Virus record (IMG/VR): IMGVR_UViG_3300030116_004105
Location: 62,074 to 95,981 of that record
DNA: 33,908 bases
Origin: a virus
Strand: one strand, 5' to 3'
In this document: positions 11,101 through 18,673 of the stretch, piece after piece
How positions within the stretch are numbered: position 1 is the first letter of the stretch
Layout of the letters: every line of letters starts with the position of its first letter
The notes under the pieces: model-generated
Told to the model about the DNA's origin: nothing
Seen by the model: the letters and a program-made list of their open reading frames with translations, nothing else
The model's database searches: none
Made by a program: the position numbers and the translations under genes

Positions 11101-14100
11101 GGATTAGTTACATGTATAAACCCACCTCTTTTTTCTGCCTCTAGAAGAGTATTGTATGCTTCTTCGTTTTCTTTTGTTTCCTCTATGCTTTGTTTATCTG
11201 TAGATATTTTTAACAGCTGTTGTTCTGCTAGTCCTCCATTTCTTAATCTAAATGAATTGAATAAGAAAGACATCATACCTTGTCCTACTCCCCCGCTTGT
11301 AAGTTCAGGGTTAACATGTGTCTCCCATTTAGATTTTCTACCTAAGTAAGCAGATCTATCTTTAGCGTTTGCTTTTTTACTAGCTAAAAATCTAAGTCCT
11401 TCTACAGGTACATCCATACCCATATCCCCTAAGTATTTTTTAACTACATCTACAAACTCATTGCTTCTTAGCTGGTTAGCTTGTTGGTATTTTTTATACT
11501 CTTTTAAATAATTGTTATATAACTTCTCTCTTTCTTTTTGATTTATTATTGTTTCTGGTATACCATCTAGAGTTATAGTTTTTACTAGCTTTGAGCTTTG
11601 TAGATTTCTAAACCACTTATTCTTTATATTAATAGTGGTGTTATATCTATCTACTAGTTGCATTTCTACATTACGTCCTAACTGTTGAGGATTTACTTTT
11701 AAATGTACAAAGTCAAGTCTTGTACCTGACATTGCCACTACAAACTGTCGACGTAATGTTTCTGATCCTCTGTCTAGCTCTTCTGCTATTTTTCCAAATA
11801 TAGGATTACTAGACTCCTCTTCTCTTGCTAATAATGCAGCTCTCTGATCTTTAAATGTACCAGGCACAGCACTTAGTGTAGCTTTTATTGTATCATAACT
11901 TTCTTGATACGGTATTGCTTTTCTAAAGTTTTTACCTAACCACGTTGTTTCGTTTTTAGTTGCTCTAGATAGTAATAGTTTTATACTAGAAGATGCTGTC
12001 CTTTTCTTATTTGTTTTATAGAACTCAAAATCATAAATATCTTTTACAAAGTCTTCCTGGGTAAAACCATCAACTTCTAAAGACTCTGCAAATATTTGAT
12101 CTATTTCTGCATCGGTAAGATCCTTTGATCTAAACCCTTGTTTTTGTGGTAGTATATCTAACTTTGCTAATGATTCTAACATTATACCTTCCACGGTAAC
12201 CTTACCAGACTTAGCGTCGTAGTTATCTACTAAATGTTTTAGAGCTTTCTTTCTTCTAGTATTTATTTTTATACCATCTGCTTCTTTATTTAGCTCATTT
12301 TTTATAAACTGAGATATTTGTTTAAAGTTAGCTTTGGTAATATTTTGTGAGTATTGTGCAAATATAGAACCTATGGCTTCTAACTGCATCGGTAGACTAA
12401 TTATCTTAGTATCAAAGAATCTTTCTCCTAACTCTTCACGCATAGCCCGCGCAATGGCATCATCTTTATAACCATCTAGTTGGTTTTCATTAGCCTGAGT
12501 TGATTCGTATATAGGTGATGCAAAAGATAATCCTTCTGCAGCCTGGTTTGCATTCTCACTTTCGTTTACTACTGCTCCCTGTTCTGCAAATGATGTATCT
12601 ACAATTACTAATGGCTGAGTCATGTATGTATACTCTGTCTCGCCTGCACTATTAATTAATGTATTCTTACCGTTTATATCAGTTTTTAAGAACTGTCCTT
12701 TAAATGCATTGTATGATGAGTGTGTACTTACATCTTCTACAACACCTTCTAAGTTCAGAATCACATCCTTAAACTCTTCTTTTTTATTTATGTTTTGTTT
12801 TTGTACACTAACAAGTTTTCCTTGTAGTAATTGAGCTGCTTCTTTTGCAGCGCCTTCTTCTCTAATATCTTTTATCTCTCGTATGTCATTATCTGTTACG
12901 AAAGAAGGATTGTTTTTAAAGAACAAAGGATCGTTTGTGTACATTACTCTTTGGTCTACATTTATTATCTGTAGCATTCCTTGTACCTGGCCATCTTCTG
13001 AAGCAGCCAGTTCCGGTGTATGTACTAATACAGCGCCTTGCTCAAAGTTATCTTCAACTTCTTTATTCCAGCTGTAGAATGTCTTTCTAGCAAATGTGTA
13101 TCTATTTACAAACTTATGTAGTCCTGCTGAATCTCCTTGTCTACCAAACTGTATTCCTGTTTGTTCTGTTATAGTATCAAACGTTTCTGTCTGGTTGTTC
13201 TGGAATGATGTTGCAGCACCTATTATAGTGTTTGCTTGATCTGCAGTTACATTATCCACAAATAATATTGTAGGGAATATCTTACCATTTGGTGTTGGTA
13301 AGTTAGCAACTACTCTACCATTAGTGTAGTTAGCATCTTTAAGATCTATTACAGTCTCTTCTTTTAGGGCAAACTCTCCTATGAATATTTCACCACCATC
13401 TACAATACCTAGTTTTATATTATCTACATCCGGTAATGCTTGGTCTATAGGTTTATTTATTTTTTGTAGTTTATTACCCACTAGTAATAAGTTACCTGCA
13501 CTGTCTTCTTGATATAAAGGTAAAACCTTACCATGGCCCTTGAATACTACAGTTGTTTTAACTTCATTATTTTGGTCAATGCTTCTAGCTAATGCTCTAC
13601 GTATGTTTCTAGCATTCTGTAGCTCTTCTTCTAGTCTACCAGGGGCCGTGTTTATCAGTCTTCCATTACTATCTCTAGCTTCTATCCAATCTGTAGTGTG
13701 TAGTGATGCTGATTTTATACCGTCTTGGTATACAGCTACAGCTAGATTATCTACGTCTTCATTAGGCATAGATATTAACTCTTCTTTTGTTAGAGCTACA
13801 TTATCACTATTAACTAGTCTTAGTACAACTTCACTATTAGGCATCATTGCTTTACTAGATTCTATAAGTTTAGATTCTTCAGTCTTAGTGTTAGATGTAC
13901 TTACTTTTTCTTTTACACCCTCTATTTCTATTTCTCTGTATTGCACAGATAAGAATGCAAGAGAAGAGGATGAGTTTGTTTGTCTTCCTGTTAGTGTTTG
14001 ATCATCAATCTCAAAGTATGGATTAAATGATTTAGGAGCTACTCTACTATTTTCTAAGTTTGTATCTCCAGTAGATTCTATGTCTTCTCCACCATTGTTT

Positions 14101-16817
14101 ACTTCTCCATCAAATACTGGAGATGAAAAGCTTGTAGATGTAACATTAACCTTATTTGGGCTGACAGATTGTTTTTCACGTAGAAGGGTAGAACGTTGTT
14201 TGTCATCTACTAAAGATCTTATTTCTCCTTTAGGGTCTACATATAACTCTTCCTCTTTTAGAAATTTTCGAGCTGCGAGTTCAATTTTCTCTGCTGTATT
14301 TTCAGTTGTTAAATTATAAATTGCTTTTATTATATCATTGAAAAACATTTTTTTAGCAGGATATGGACCTAAATCTCCTATTAGAGCTGATGTAGAACCC
14401 AAAAACTCTTTTTCTACGGTAGCTAATGTGCCAATTTGTTTAGCAATAAACTCAAAGTTACCTGGTTTAGCGGCGCCCATAGCATCACGATTAATTAACT
14501 TAGGTAATTTACCTTTTAGGTAATCCTCTATTTCAGTTGTAGGCATTATCTGATTTGTACTGGCAGATTCTTTTTTACCTATAGGTGATGTAGCAGTAAG
14601 TGGTGCTCCACCGGCCGCTTGTTGTGCTGTAGTTGCCTGTGTAGTTTGTGCAGGCTGACTATTTCTAGCTTTCTTTTTTGCAGCTTGTGTTTGTTGTTTT
14701 TTCTGAGCTTGTTGTTTAGCTTTCTTAGACGCTGCTCTCTTTGCTTGTTCTGCTTTCTCTTGAGCAATTGTTTGTTCAGCTTCTTGTTTCAATAACTCAG
14801 GATTACTTACTAGCTCTTGGTATCTAAGTGCATTGTTTTTACGACGTATTCTACCAGCTTCTAATAGACTTTCAGTTAGTTCTATCTTTGCATCTATATC
14901 ACCGGCGCTTTCTAGCTTAGATACTCTATCAAGAGTTTCATCTACAGTAATCTCATTAGCTGAAGCATAGTCTTTTACTTTTAACTCTAGAGTTTCTTCT
15001 CTTTGTTTTAGTCTTGTTTTTGCATCCTCTAAGTTTTTTACTTCTCCTGCTAACGTTTCATTAGTTTCTCTTGTTAGAGGTTTAGCTTGACTTCTAAGTT
15101 CTTGTATACTATTCTCAAAACCTTGCACAGTTCTTTGTAAAGCAGCTCTCTTGAATATATTATTACGTATCTCATGCAGATCTTTATCTTCTACATTGTT
15201 TTCAATATCTTCAAACAGCTTTTGTTTCTGTGCTTCTAGATCTGTAAGATTAGATTTATATTTTTCTATATCTTTTAGAGCATAGTATTCATTTAACTTA
15301 TTATTTACTAGTACAAATGCTTCCGCTTGACTACCTCTAAGCGGGTTAAGAAGTTCGTTATTTATAACGTCTTCTATATACTTTGCATCTGCTATGTATT
15401 CATCAGCTAGTTCTTTATAGTTAGATTCAAAACCTAGATTCTTTGCTTCTTCTTCTGTAGCATTTCTATAGGTTTCTAATACGTCCATAAAGTTTTGGGA
15501 TGTACCTTTTAGAGCATTCATTACTGCGTGCTCTCTAACTTGTTTTTTAGTTAGATCTTTTATTCTTTCTCCTGAAGCCCCTAAAGCTAACTCTGATTGC
15601 TTAACTTGTTCTAATGCATCTATATTATCTTTTTTACCAAATATAGACACACCTGTACCTACTACACCACCACCTAAAGCTCCTAAAAGCCCTTCAGTTA
15701 TACCTTGGTAACTTGTTGCATGCTCTACAAACTTTTCAAATCCTGGTCTATTATCAGGTACAACTTTACCAAGCTCTAGATCTGTTTTGTATTGAGCTTC
15801 TGTCTCTTGATACCCGGTGGTTACTTCTTCTAACCCTTCTGTAGTGGCTTCTATACCCAGCCTTTTTAGGCCGTCAAACATTCCTTGATTCTTTGTAGCC
15901 TCTTTTAACTTACCTAGTCTTCTAGTATGAGATACCCCTCTAAATAAATTAGCTTGTGATATAGATTGCCATAGTATATTTACTCTACCGCCTTGTATAA
16001 TCTCAGCTGCTTGTTTAGATAGTGTTCTTCTAGCTTCTTCTGCTGCCTGTCCAGGCTCTAATCCATTTGCAATGTATTTATTAGTAAGATCTTCTAGGTT
16101 TTCTTCTATATGTCTAGCTGCAGATACTGCATGCTCTCCATAGTTTAGTAGTGTTGCTGATCCTAAAGCGCTACCTGCATTCAAAGCAGATGCAGCGGCT
16201 GAACCAGATATAGATTTACCTGTTAAGTTTGCAGCTGTACCAAAGATAGCTTTACCTGCAATATTAGCGCCTTTAAATAAAGCACCTGCAGGTAAGAAAT
16301 ATCCAATAGATCTTAGAACTTGATCTGTATTTTGAAACCACCAATCTGAAGAACCTATAGTTGGTTCTTGTCCGGCTGTATATATAGGAAAGTCTTCTCT
16401 TACAGATTCTTCTAATCCTCGTAACCCTTTTGTAAGAAAGTTATCATAGTCTCTGTCTGCACCTTGTAGTGCTGCTATGTGGTTTTCTACATCTAATAAA
16501 TATGCAAAAGGTTCTACAGCAGCTACAGCTGCTCCTACAGTGCCTCTAACTAAAACATTACCTATCTTATTTAATGTCCCTTGAGCTTCGGACATCTCTT
16601 TCATTATGTTCATGCCTGGAATATATCTTACTCCTAGGCTTTGCTGCTCTTCTACTTCCTCTGAAGATAACAGACCTACATACCCTTCGGGTAAACTAGG
16701 TTGATCTAATTTTATTTCTGGTAGATTTAAGTTTAATGGTGGTAATTCAAATAGACTATCGTATTGAGATGCAGCTACTGACTTTCGCTTTTTATCTCCG
16801 TTAGTGTGTTGAGACAT
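2121..16817 (-). CDS. Giant virion protein with RNA polymerase and zincin motifs (crAss-like vRNAP)
   Basis: A 4898-residue protein, probably packed in the virion and ejected to transcribe early phage genes. From the N-terminus: Gly/Ala-rich hydrophobic segments (about 88-110, 169-226 and 373-393) that could interact with membranes; coiled-coil regions (about 400-680); a Lys/Gln/Ala/Thr-rich linker (675-751); and a polymerase core. The core has RIPGQG (from residue 2704) followed 39 residues later by GSDFDWD, matching the spacing and form of the beta' 'R-P..NADFDGD' double-psi-barrel motif and of crAss-like polymerases such as phi14:2 gp66. A conserved-looking AVDNANEAVLG block follows near 2925. 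A zinc-protease motif HEMLH is at 3606-3610. The C-terminal 700 residues contain a QFRTWAFEG block (about 4690) and a hydrophobic segment (about 4772-4793), like phage polyvalent proteins. No cysteine was found by eye. The polymerase call is from motifs; start and frame are clear. Confidence 0.85.
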   Translation of the reverse strand: MSQHTNGDKKRKSVAASQYDSLFELPPLNLNLPEIKLDQPSLPEGYVGLLSSEEVEEQQSLGVRYIPGMNIMKEMSEAQGTLNKIGNVLVRGTVGAAVAAVEPFAYLLDVENHIAALQGADRDYDNFLTKGLRGLEESVREDFPIYTAGQEPTIGSSDWWFQNTDQVLRSIGYFLPAGALFKGANIAGKAIFGTAANLTGKSISGSAAASALNAGSALGSATLLNYGEHAVSAARHIEENLEDLTNKYIANGLEPGQAAEEARRTLSKQAAEIIQGGRVNILWQSISQANLFRGVSHTRRLGKLKEATKNQGMFDGLKRLGIEATTEGLEEVTTGYQETEAQYKTDLELGKVVPDNRPGFEKFVEHATSYQGITEGLLGALGGGVVGTGVSIFGKKDNIDALEQVKQSELALGASGERIKDLTKKQVREHAVMNALKGTSQNFMDVLETYRNATEEEAKNLGFESNYKELADEYIADAKYIEDVINNELLNPLRGSQAEAFVLVNNKLNEYYALKDIEKYKSNLTDLEAQKQKLFEDIENNVEDKDLHEIRNNIFKRAALQRTVQGFENSIQELRSQAKPLTRETNETLAGEVKNLEDAKTRLKQREETLELKVKDYASANEITVDETLDRVSKLESAGDIDAKIELTESLLEAGRIRRKNNALRYQELVSNPELLKQEAEQTIAQEKAEQAKRAASKKAKQQAQKKQQTQAAKKKARNSQPAQTTQATTAQQAAGGAPLTATSPIGKKESASTNQIMPTTEIEDYLKGKLPKLINRDAMGAAKPGNFEFIAKQIGTLATVEKEFLGSTSALIGDLGPYPAKKMFFNDIIKAIYNLTTENTAEKIELAARKFLKEEELYVDPKGEIRSLVDDKQRSTLLREKQSVSPNKVNVTSTSFSSPVFDGEVNNGGEDIESTGDTNLENSRVAPKSFNPYFEIDDQTLTGRQTNSSSSLAFLSVQYREIEIEGVKEKVSTSNTKTEESKLIESSKAMMPNSEVVLRLVNSDNVALTKEELISMPNEDVDNLAVAVYQDGIKSASLHTTDWIEARDSNGRLINTAPGRLEEELQNARNIRRALARSIDQNNEVKTTVVFKGHGKVLPLYQEDSAGNLLLVGNKLQKINKPIDQALPDVDNIKLGIVDGGEIFIGEFALKEETVIDLKDANYTNGRVVANLPTPNGKIFPTILFVDNVTADQANTIIGAATSFQNNQTETFDTITEQTGIQFGRQGDSAGLHKFVNRYTFARKTFYSWNKEVEDNFEQGAVLVHTPELAASEDGQVQGMLQIINVDQRVMYTNDPLFFKNNPSFVTDNDIREIKDIREEGAAKEAAQLLQGKLVSVQKQNINKKEEFKDVILNLEGVVEDVSTHSSYNAFKGQFLKTDINGKNTLINSAGETEYTYMTQPLVIVDTSFAEQGAVVNESENANQAAEGLSFASPIYESTQANENQLDGYKDDAIARAMREELGERFFDTKIISLPMQLEAIGSIFAQYSQNITKANFKQISQFIKNELNKEADGIKINTRRKKALKHLVDNYDAKSGKVTVEGIMLESLAKLDILPQKQGFRSKDLTDAEIDQIFAESLEVDGFTQEDFVKDIYDFEFYKTNKKRTASSSIKLLLSRATKNETTWLGKNFRKAIPYQESYDTIKATLSAVPGTFKDQRAALLAREEESSNPIFGKIAEELDRGSETLRRQFVVAMSGTRLDFVHLKVNPQQLGRNVEMQLVDRYNTTINIKNKWFRNLQSSKLVKTITLDGIPETIINQKEREKLYNNYLKEYKKYQQANQLRSNEFVDVVKKYLGDMGMDVPVEGLRFLASKKANAKDRSAYLGRKSKWETHVNPELTSGGVGQGMMSFLFNSFRLRNGGLAEQQLLKISTDKQSIEETKENEEAYNTLLEAEKRGGFIHVTNPYDGPNRERAAYGLLKLTVDFGGALYGDSFRDAKGNLIYPFQNHFGMSRTLADYIQDKNLLNDLLSLSYNKNSVWGQGLQNDDKYLELLMFDSTIFNANATNRKEQGKFLQEITLFNAFANQGNKDAYFFPITTADKDIAPIIKAPRLTNTVENIRTENGKVTDILDPALEQIYNYAIDEYNRIENYKEIEGVNRGPYEEGAKYFYMFNYLNAYDPNQENVFDAQDPIEFIRATVKQNVINQINSHIDRLQELGIEEKFLDKRYINKKFGKQSAFYKTKADKLAGAIADYNLNYIVSNNEVVKLFGNDPAHAFKRSKKPGATLKDDIKETLNNYEKRKADLISPASTPQYTMPSVTIATANDAVKDGIERTDAQEYGTIAEMVESKLSAGKLPKDISDKILSAYNAAKNDPDNVRNFFKLNEALTKEEINKYKKIMMADKPVFVQNDIRVDQDSNNKLFRKSHIRYLWPEETTGYGLDNIRVAMENTGIDRLGHMTSDKTGAVNPINIYDANGKVRSLPEVTAEMERGRRSISRSGLGIQQEKGTDTGENAYSSQLDVLAFDDMLGKTLSTTGESYSDLRDQKEELHKKFMQLGAKGLFDKLGIKVSPDGSAYVPNPTTLAKMLKEEAIARKWTDKDISELALKDVSGAVERVFKSPLIFNHARKNIDSLVLSLVNKAIIKIKIPGESLVQASSAGFEARGGFGWDQFVSSGELDKIKNGITLIETENAFDESVGLQGVRKGKDGKVLPAQIFISPVFTDSNGKSVDLSSKKYTTITNGIRYLRTDILPQELRERILYRIPGQGKPSVVPVEIVGFLPKTSTSSVIVPDQVIDQMGSDFDWDTAYTYFKQFEVNKDGTVKIKSDLSELQKLQDEYYELFKKIIFDETTRKATSKLDNNDLKQAADVVDGILGKESEINDPSFVTTNIDNTISQRTGKQLIGPASLAAVMHAALQGKNITINVSSRTQEPIPFIFFKGGVENKNLKLTNISSYRGKSYTTNALTDAIRSASDNIRSVQNAAVDNANEAVLGRAGINNATIDVALFTLMYKDQASADSIHGEQLVYFLRQEAIEEYTKQVDYYSAQIEGGFRTEEQIRNDAFNASMIILAQKAGLDPEADYTANLDQYRSTTDGEFMTFSSQEFLDQLRTRNKPNPSYYKTQMAILAGFKQLQNSSDPVRKLQRGIVSPRTKGIGSTIFEAQKRIDNMEAVFEKQLSTIGGVENLADGQLEEMYKQFAKVYTSLSEILPFSNRSHQRMINLWQQFTGNENVSQKLREDLFNSLLNKSFVRAFEKTFNEDATAARYRLLSDPDENIAARIEKVQESDFGRRNLFISRLLLNKPNKGVPASITYVNSKQDDIADQMAVDFVSLYESAEVGHRELFEDIVKYTYLTGGVQSSTNFSKFMNTAYLDQIGFYDALREEQKNLNSPTSPESINILELMVEYLQHNPNRAVALSRKELQDISVSPMRTIQFDGKTINYEFELPQPDNSNKFNRIVYQRDDGNLLYIEVIAAERPTGLELFQKIGVNKDGNVVFRRIGKKGYQTAGQGYSKVSEYSGVTKFLKDGRMITEESILPQNNIPKAVKTNVGVPQVSTTKAPTDISVYGLDPISMKYATPGRAGVKELLSAVMQDTQSKSLSRLATMLSKNIDTKGSAIKEILIEDGLVDRDGNSAYGLYRDGAVVINRETITRYPEKLQETILHEMLHGFLSSEVADSSSEFSRKVSYLTNAANSAFKAAVKKGEIEEGTVQYKTLQYAFSNPQEFVTNTMTQKEVQSFLNTVPGKKNLFERFKQLIKDFLKVLGVDLGVAVNKDSLLAESVDSIMSFIVEAPARKQATKTAQKAEQEAGVFPLNPYISEPRHVLASYTRMKNGEYTQEEFDKALQDYRDSQLFSLNYMAANKNKTGRVIDEVLAVYQERADKLKGKLTDKVIKTAAGKKMQERLNVYRDQISTLKSKKTYGNLDSIMSLQLGWANGIANSKNPTEVEIKEALNIVDMYDYTKVTSKYLDKTERKVGDRFNELLKSQSSLASNIKVNLLDKLIDMTVEVINQELPETEAVTAEQLKNIEGETYRKSRFLDLSKFSHPVVRMLDKYLKAANRNADTDIQSRFLEIESAMADIQNSAAFKKDPNLFFQKDDKGKLTGYFISPYSSAYNQARGKILGKYRAKMAKATRDSAKNIATVQLMRDLDSIEFAIDIRWFIDEEASFNSPFKSKQEYMEYLDQQIGDTARRDALIKEALQKYKKYKAAEDQRMMEIELEESNNAGNIEEFRATINSRQLRYKERYSPLYHLNSRYGGGKKLARNEGYKALVNVPLNKPKYYDSRYTAIQKDPQLKKFYDFYTSTMKDLITLLPEGLVATLPENFFPFAKRGFVEQIQNEGTSAIFSAMKGSKIADYLWNLDQDVTLNPQVATKGVRNPDTGEIEKNIPVRMLRGKADEKSYDIEKVMKMFAAMSVSYDYKSQVEDKILLLQRVIREAKEIQLDSTGSPMMRKISRALKLDSKVGGLKNTQEAVQYAIDSNLYGVSKDTVERGIVLSQKVAEVKQEFEQLQADYKTNKIDDSVYAEEKAKLDERLKELNKKPISYRKPLERLVEYTQLKGLGWNLMSGVNNLSFGTIANFVHAAGNEDYSTEQLTKAYALMFKEYVPGTANKAEKLAEKYGILFEQLDTYYGKTKKTRYKYMSKLNPFFLQTSTEYMNQIAPMVAKMLNTKIDDKGNTLWDIYDNEGSIKEEFKSLESDWTMKVDAETQNKFTEFRDATIEMNKVNHGNYDPNSALLIKKSVWGRIGTQFRTWAFEGLNTRWGGKVYNAQLGRYTEGRYMSFGKVGLKGSLEMFGKSILNTLTLGYGVSEESMRGDIKDDLTFANMRKNMAGLKFYLAVMAAGNLLRALGADEDDKETEKVYRLLQNTFYRLEQDGEFYARPSTAMEVLRNPAPVLKTVKDFSNAATATYDYIDDKEGYEESRRDPLNKKWMKVVPFGNSIRSIDYLMETQIEKD
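5985..6002 (-). other. Zincin motif HEMLHG (residues 3606-3611)
   Basis: The segment ETILHEMLHGFLSS forms the typical helix of an HExxH zinc metallopeptidase: His3606 and His3610 as zinc ligands, Glu3607 as general base. It follows a beta-rich stretch (GAVVINRET) as in zincin folds. A third zinc ligand cannot be assigned by eye; FSNPQEFVTN downstream (Glu in a helix) is a candidate for a gluzincin/MPTase-like third ligand. Confidence 0.7.
8577..8591 (-). other. Polymerase catalytic motif DFDWD (residues 2743-2747)
   Basis: Codes for Asp2743-Phe-Asp2745-Trp-Asp2747 inside GSDFDWDTAYTY. In multisubunit RNA polymerase beta' and in QDE-1-like and crAss-like single-chain polymerases, the three Asp of DxDxD bind the catalytic Mg. 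All three are kept. The fourth position is Trp instead of the Gly of cellular enzymes or the small aliphatic residue I recall for crAss-like proteins. Confidence 0.8.
14565..14795 (-). other. Low-complexity Lys/Gln/Ala/Thr linker in the giant protein (residues 675-751)
   Basis: Residues 675-751 begin as a charged coiled coil (EQAKRAASKKAKQQAQ), turn into a basic AKKKA run and then a neutral TTQATTAQQAAGGAP stretch. This looks like a disordered hinge between the N-terminal membrane-like/coiled-coil part and the polymerase-bearing part, and is a plausible place for proteolytic processing (inference). Confidence 0.6.
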
Positions 16818-16823
16818 ATTTAT

Positions 16824-18656
16824 TTATTGTTTAAGTTTTTCGTCTAGATTTCTTATTAACTCTGTTAAAGTTTTTACATTTGTGAGCTGTTCATCTGTAA
16901 GTGGGGCCACTAGGTTTCCATTTGTTTTGTTTACTATAACAATAGAGTGAGTTCCATCTTCATTCATTCTTGCTCCTAGAACATTATTTGATAACACATC
17001 TGCTAAATTAGGATCTTTTTCTGCTAATTGTTTTGTGTAGTTTTCAAATGTTTTTCCAGAAACTGTCTGCCCTTTAAACATTAATCTAGAAGCTTCTATC
17101 ATTGCTGGAGTTCCATGTATTGCATTTAATCCTGAATTAACTCCTAACACAGAAGTTGTAGGAAGTGTGCCTTCAAAAATTTTAGTGTCTTTACCATCTT
17201 TAAAAGAACCCATAACTTTTGTAAAAGTTTGTCCTGTTGCAGTATCATAGTAAGGTCTAGTAGATATAGCATCTATATTCATGTCCTGCACATTATCAAA
17301 TGTTTTATTACTAGCATCTTCCCATTTATTACCACTCTTTACTTGATCTATATTTAGTAAACTTTGATAATTTTCAGTAGCATTTAAAGCGTTTATAGCA
17401 GCCTTTTGTTTTGGGGTTGTAGTTTTGTCTGCAAACAGTGCGTACTGAGGAATTATTGTTGCATTTTTAAAATATTCCTCAGCAGCTTTTTCAAACTTGT
17501 AATGAGGAGTTTCTTTTGTTAGTTCTCGTCGTAATCCTGTAATAGGTTTAAATCCTTCTCCTGCTGTAAGCATAGAAATATTCTCTGGTACTTTACTATT
17601 TACTAAAGTTTCTACAGAATTTTTTTCTATAGTTTCTAAATCTTTTTTAGATAGTCCTGCATTTCTTGTAATATTATCTATCATACTAGCTTTACTAACT
17701 CTCTCAGCAAGATCCATATTTACTTTGCTATTTTCAAAGTTTTGAATTATATTTTGAGCTTTGCCTGTACCCAATATATTTTCAGTGTCTACATTAAATA
17801 TAGATCCTGTAAATGTAAATTGATTATCAGCTGAAGCTCCTGCAAGAGGGTCTGCAGTTGTTTTACCTAGAGATACATCACCTCTTCGTTCAAGTTGAGC
17901 AGCTATATTATTTATTTTACCATCTATATACTCTTGCCCAGTTACACCTAGTGCAGCTGCTTTATCTCTTATGTATCCAGTTAAGCTTTCACTTTCATTT
18001 ATATGATTGTATAGAGTACTTCTTATATCATCTGCAGACACACCTGTCTTAGTAGTTTGTATTGTTTGAGTTCCTTGATCATCTATTCTATCTACAAATG
18101 TCTCAGACTTTAACTTACCTGCTACTGTATATAACTCATCCATGAGTTTCTTTTCATCTAATCTAGAGTAGTCAAGCATAGGAATGTAATCAGTACCTAA
18201 CTCTGTTTGCCCATATTGTGCATCAGACATATTTAAATAATAAGGACGTAAGTCTGGATCTGTTACTTTCTGTTGTAGTGTATTTATATAGTCTTCTCTA
18301 ACCTTATAGTTATTAGTTTCTGTTAAAAGAGTTCTATCATTTTGTATATTAAATGCTTCTTCATTTAATATCCCTGATAACCCAGATAAGTTACTTCCGT
18401 TTTGTGTTATATAATCTCCAACTCTTTGATTAAAAGCATCAAACTTTTGATCGTAAACATTACGTGCTTTAGGTAAAAGATTTTGTCTATATAATCTATT
18501 TACATTGTCTTGTAATTGTGTATTTCTTTGTTGCGCACGATCAGCTAACTGTCCTGCTAATAACATTTCTCTAAATGGTATAGGAGTATATTGGTAGTCT
18601 ATTGTTGGTACTCTACCTAAAAATCCTCTTATACCTTTTCCAAAATCTATTGCCAT
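16824..18656 (-). CDS. Internal virion (cargo) protein next to vRNAP
   Basis: A 610-residue protein directly upstream of the giant polymerase gene, 6 bases apart. It has no signal peptide or strong membrane segment. The N-terminus is a short conserved-looking stretch (FGKGIRGFLGRVPTIDYQYTPIPF) followed by long Gln/Asn/Leu-rich helices (about 30-120), then mixed alpha/beta sequence and a helical C-terminus (LKTLTELIRNLDEKLKQ type). By position it corresponds to the cargo proteins that lie between the tail muzzle and the vRNAP genes in crAss-like phages, which fill the tail and are ejected. I see no cysteine, as in the two other cargo proteins. The cargo role rests on gene order, not on sequence homology I can verify. 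ATG at 18656 follows an A-rich leader. Confidence 0.75.
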   Translation of the reverse strand: MAIDFGKGIRGFLGRVPTIDYQYTPIPFREMLLAGQLADRAQQRNTQLQDNVNRLYRQNLLPKARNVYDQKFDAFNQRVGDYITQNGSNLSGLSGILNEEAFNIQNDRTLLTETNNYKVREDYINTLQQKVTDPDLRPYYLNMSDAQYGQTELGTDYIPMLDYSRLDEKKLMDELYTVAGKLKSETFVDRIDDQGTQTIQTTKTGVSADDIRSTLYNHINESESLTGYIRDKAAALGVTGQEYIDGKINNIAAQLERRGDVSLGKTTADPLAGASADNQFTFTGSIFNVDTENILGTGKAQNIIQNFENSKVNMDLAERVSKASMIDNITRNAGLSKKDLETIEKNSVETLVNSKVPENISMLTAGEGFKPITGLRRELTKETPHYKFEKAAEEYFKNATIIPQYALFADKTTTPKQKAAINALNATENYQSLLNIDQVKSGNKWEDASNKTFDNVQDMNIDAISTRPYYDTATGQTFTKVMGSFKDGKDTKIFEGTLPTTSVLGVNSGLNAIHGTPAMIEASRLMFKGQTVSGKTFENYTKQLAEKDPNLADVLSNNVLGARMNEDGTHSIVIVNKTNGNLVAPLTDEQLTNVKTLTELIRNLDEKLKQ

Positions 18657-18673
18657 AATTTTATTTTATTTAA
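18657..18673 (-). promoter_or_regulatory. A-rich translation leader before the 610-residue cargo gene
   Basis: The same 16-mer TTAAATAAAATAAAAT as at 25202-25217 sits just before the ATG at 18656 and overlaps the TAA stop of the preceding gene. Its exact repetition at two late genes suggests a shared translation-initiation element; a promoter function is not shown. Confidence 0.4.

Noticed and set aside
4453-14523. Several + strand open frames of 60-150 codons opposite the giant gene
   Set aside because: They are Ser/Leu/Phe/Cys-rich antisense shadows of the 4898-residue frame, lack coupling or leaders, and resemble no known protein.
14579-14767. A 62-codon - strand frame inside the giant gene
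   Set aside because: It is the out-of-frame reading of the Lys/Gln/Ala-rich linker; its Lys/Leu/Gln/Arg bias comes from the repeats.
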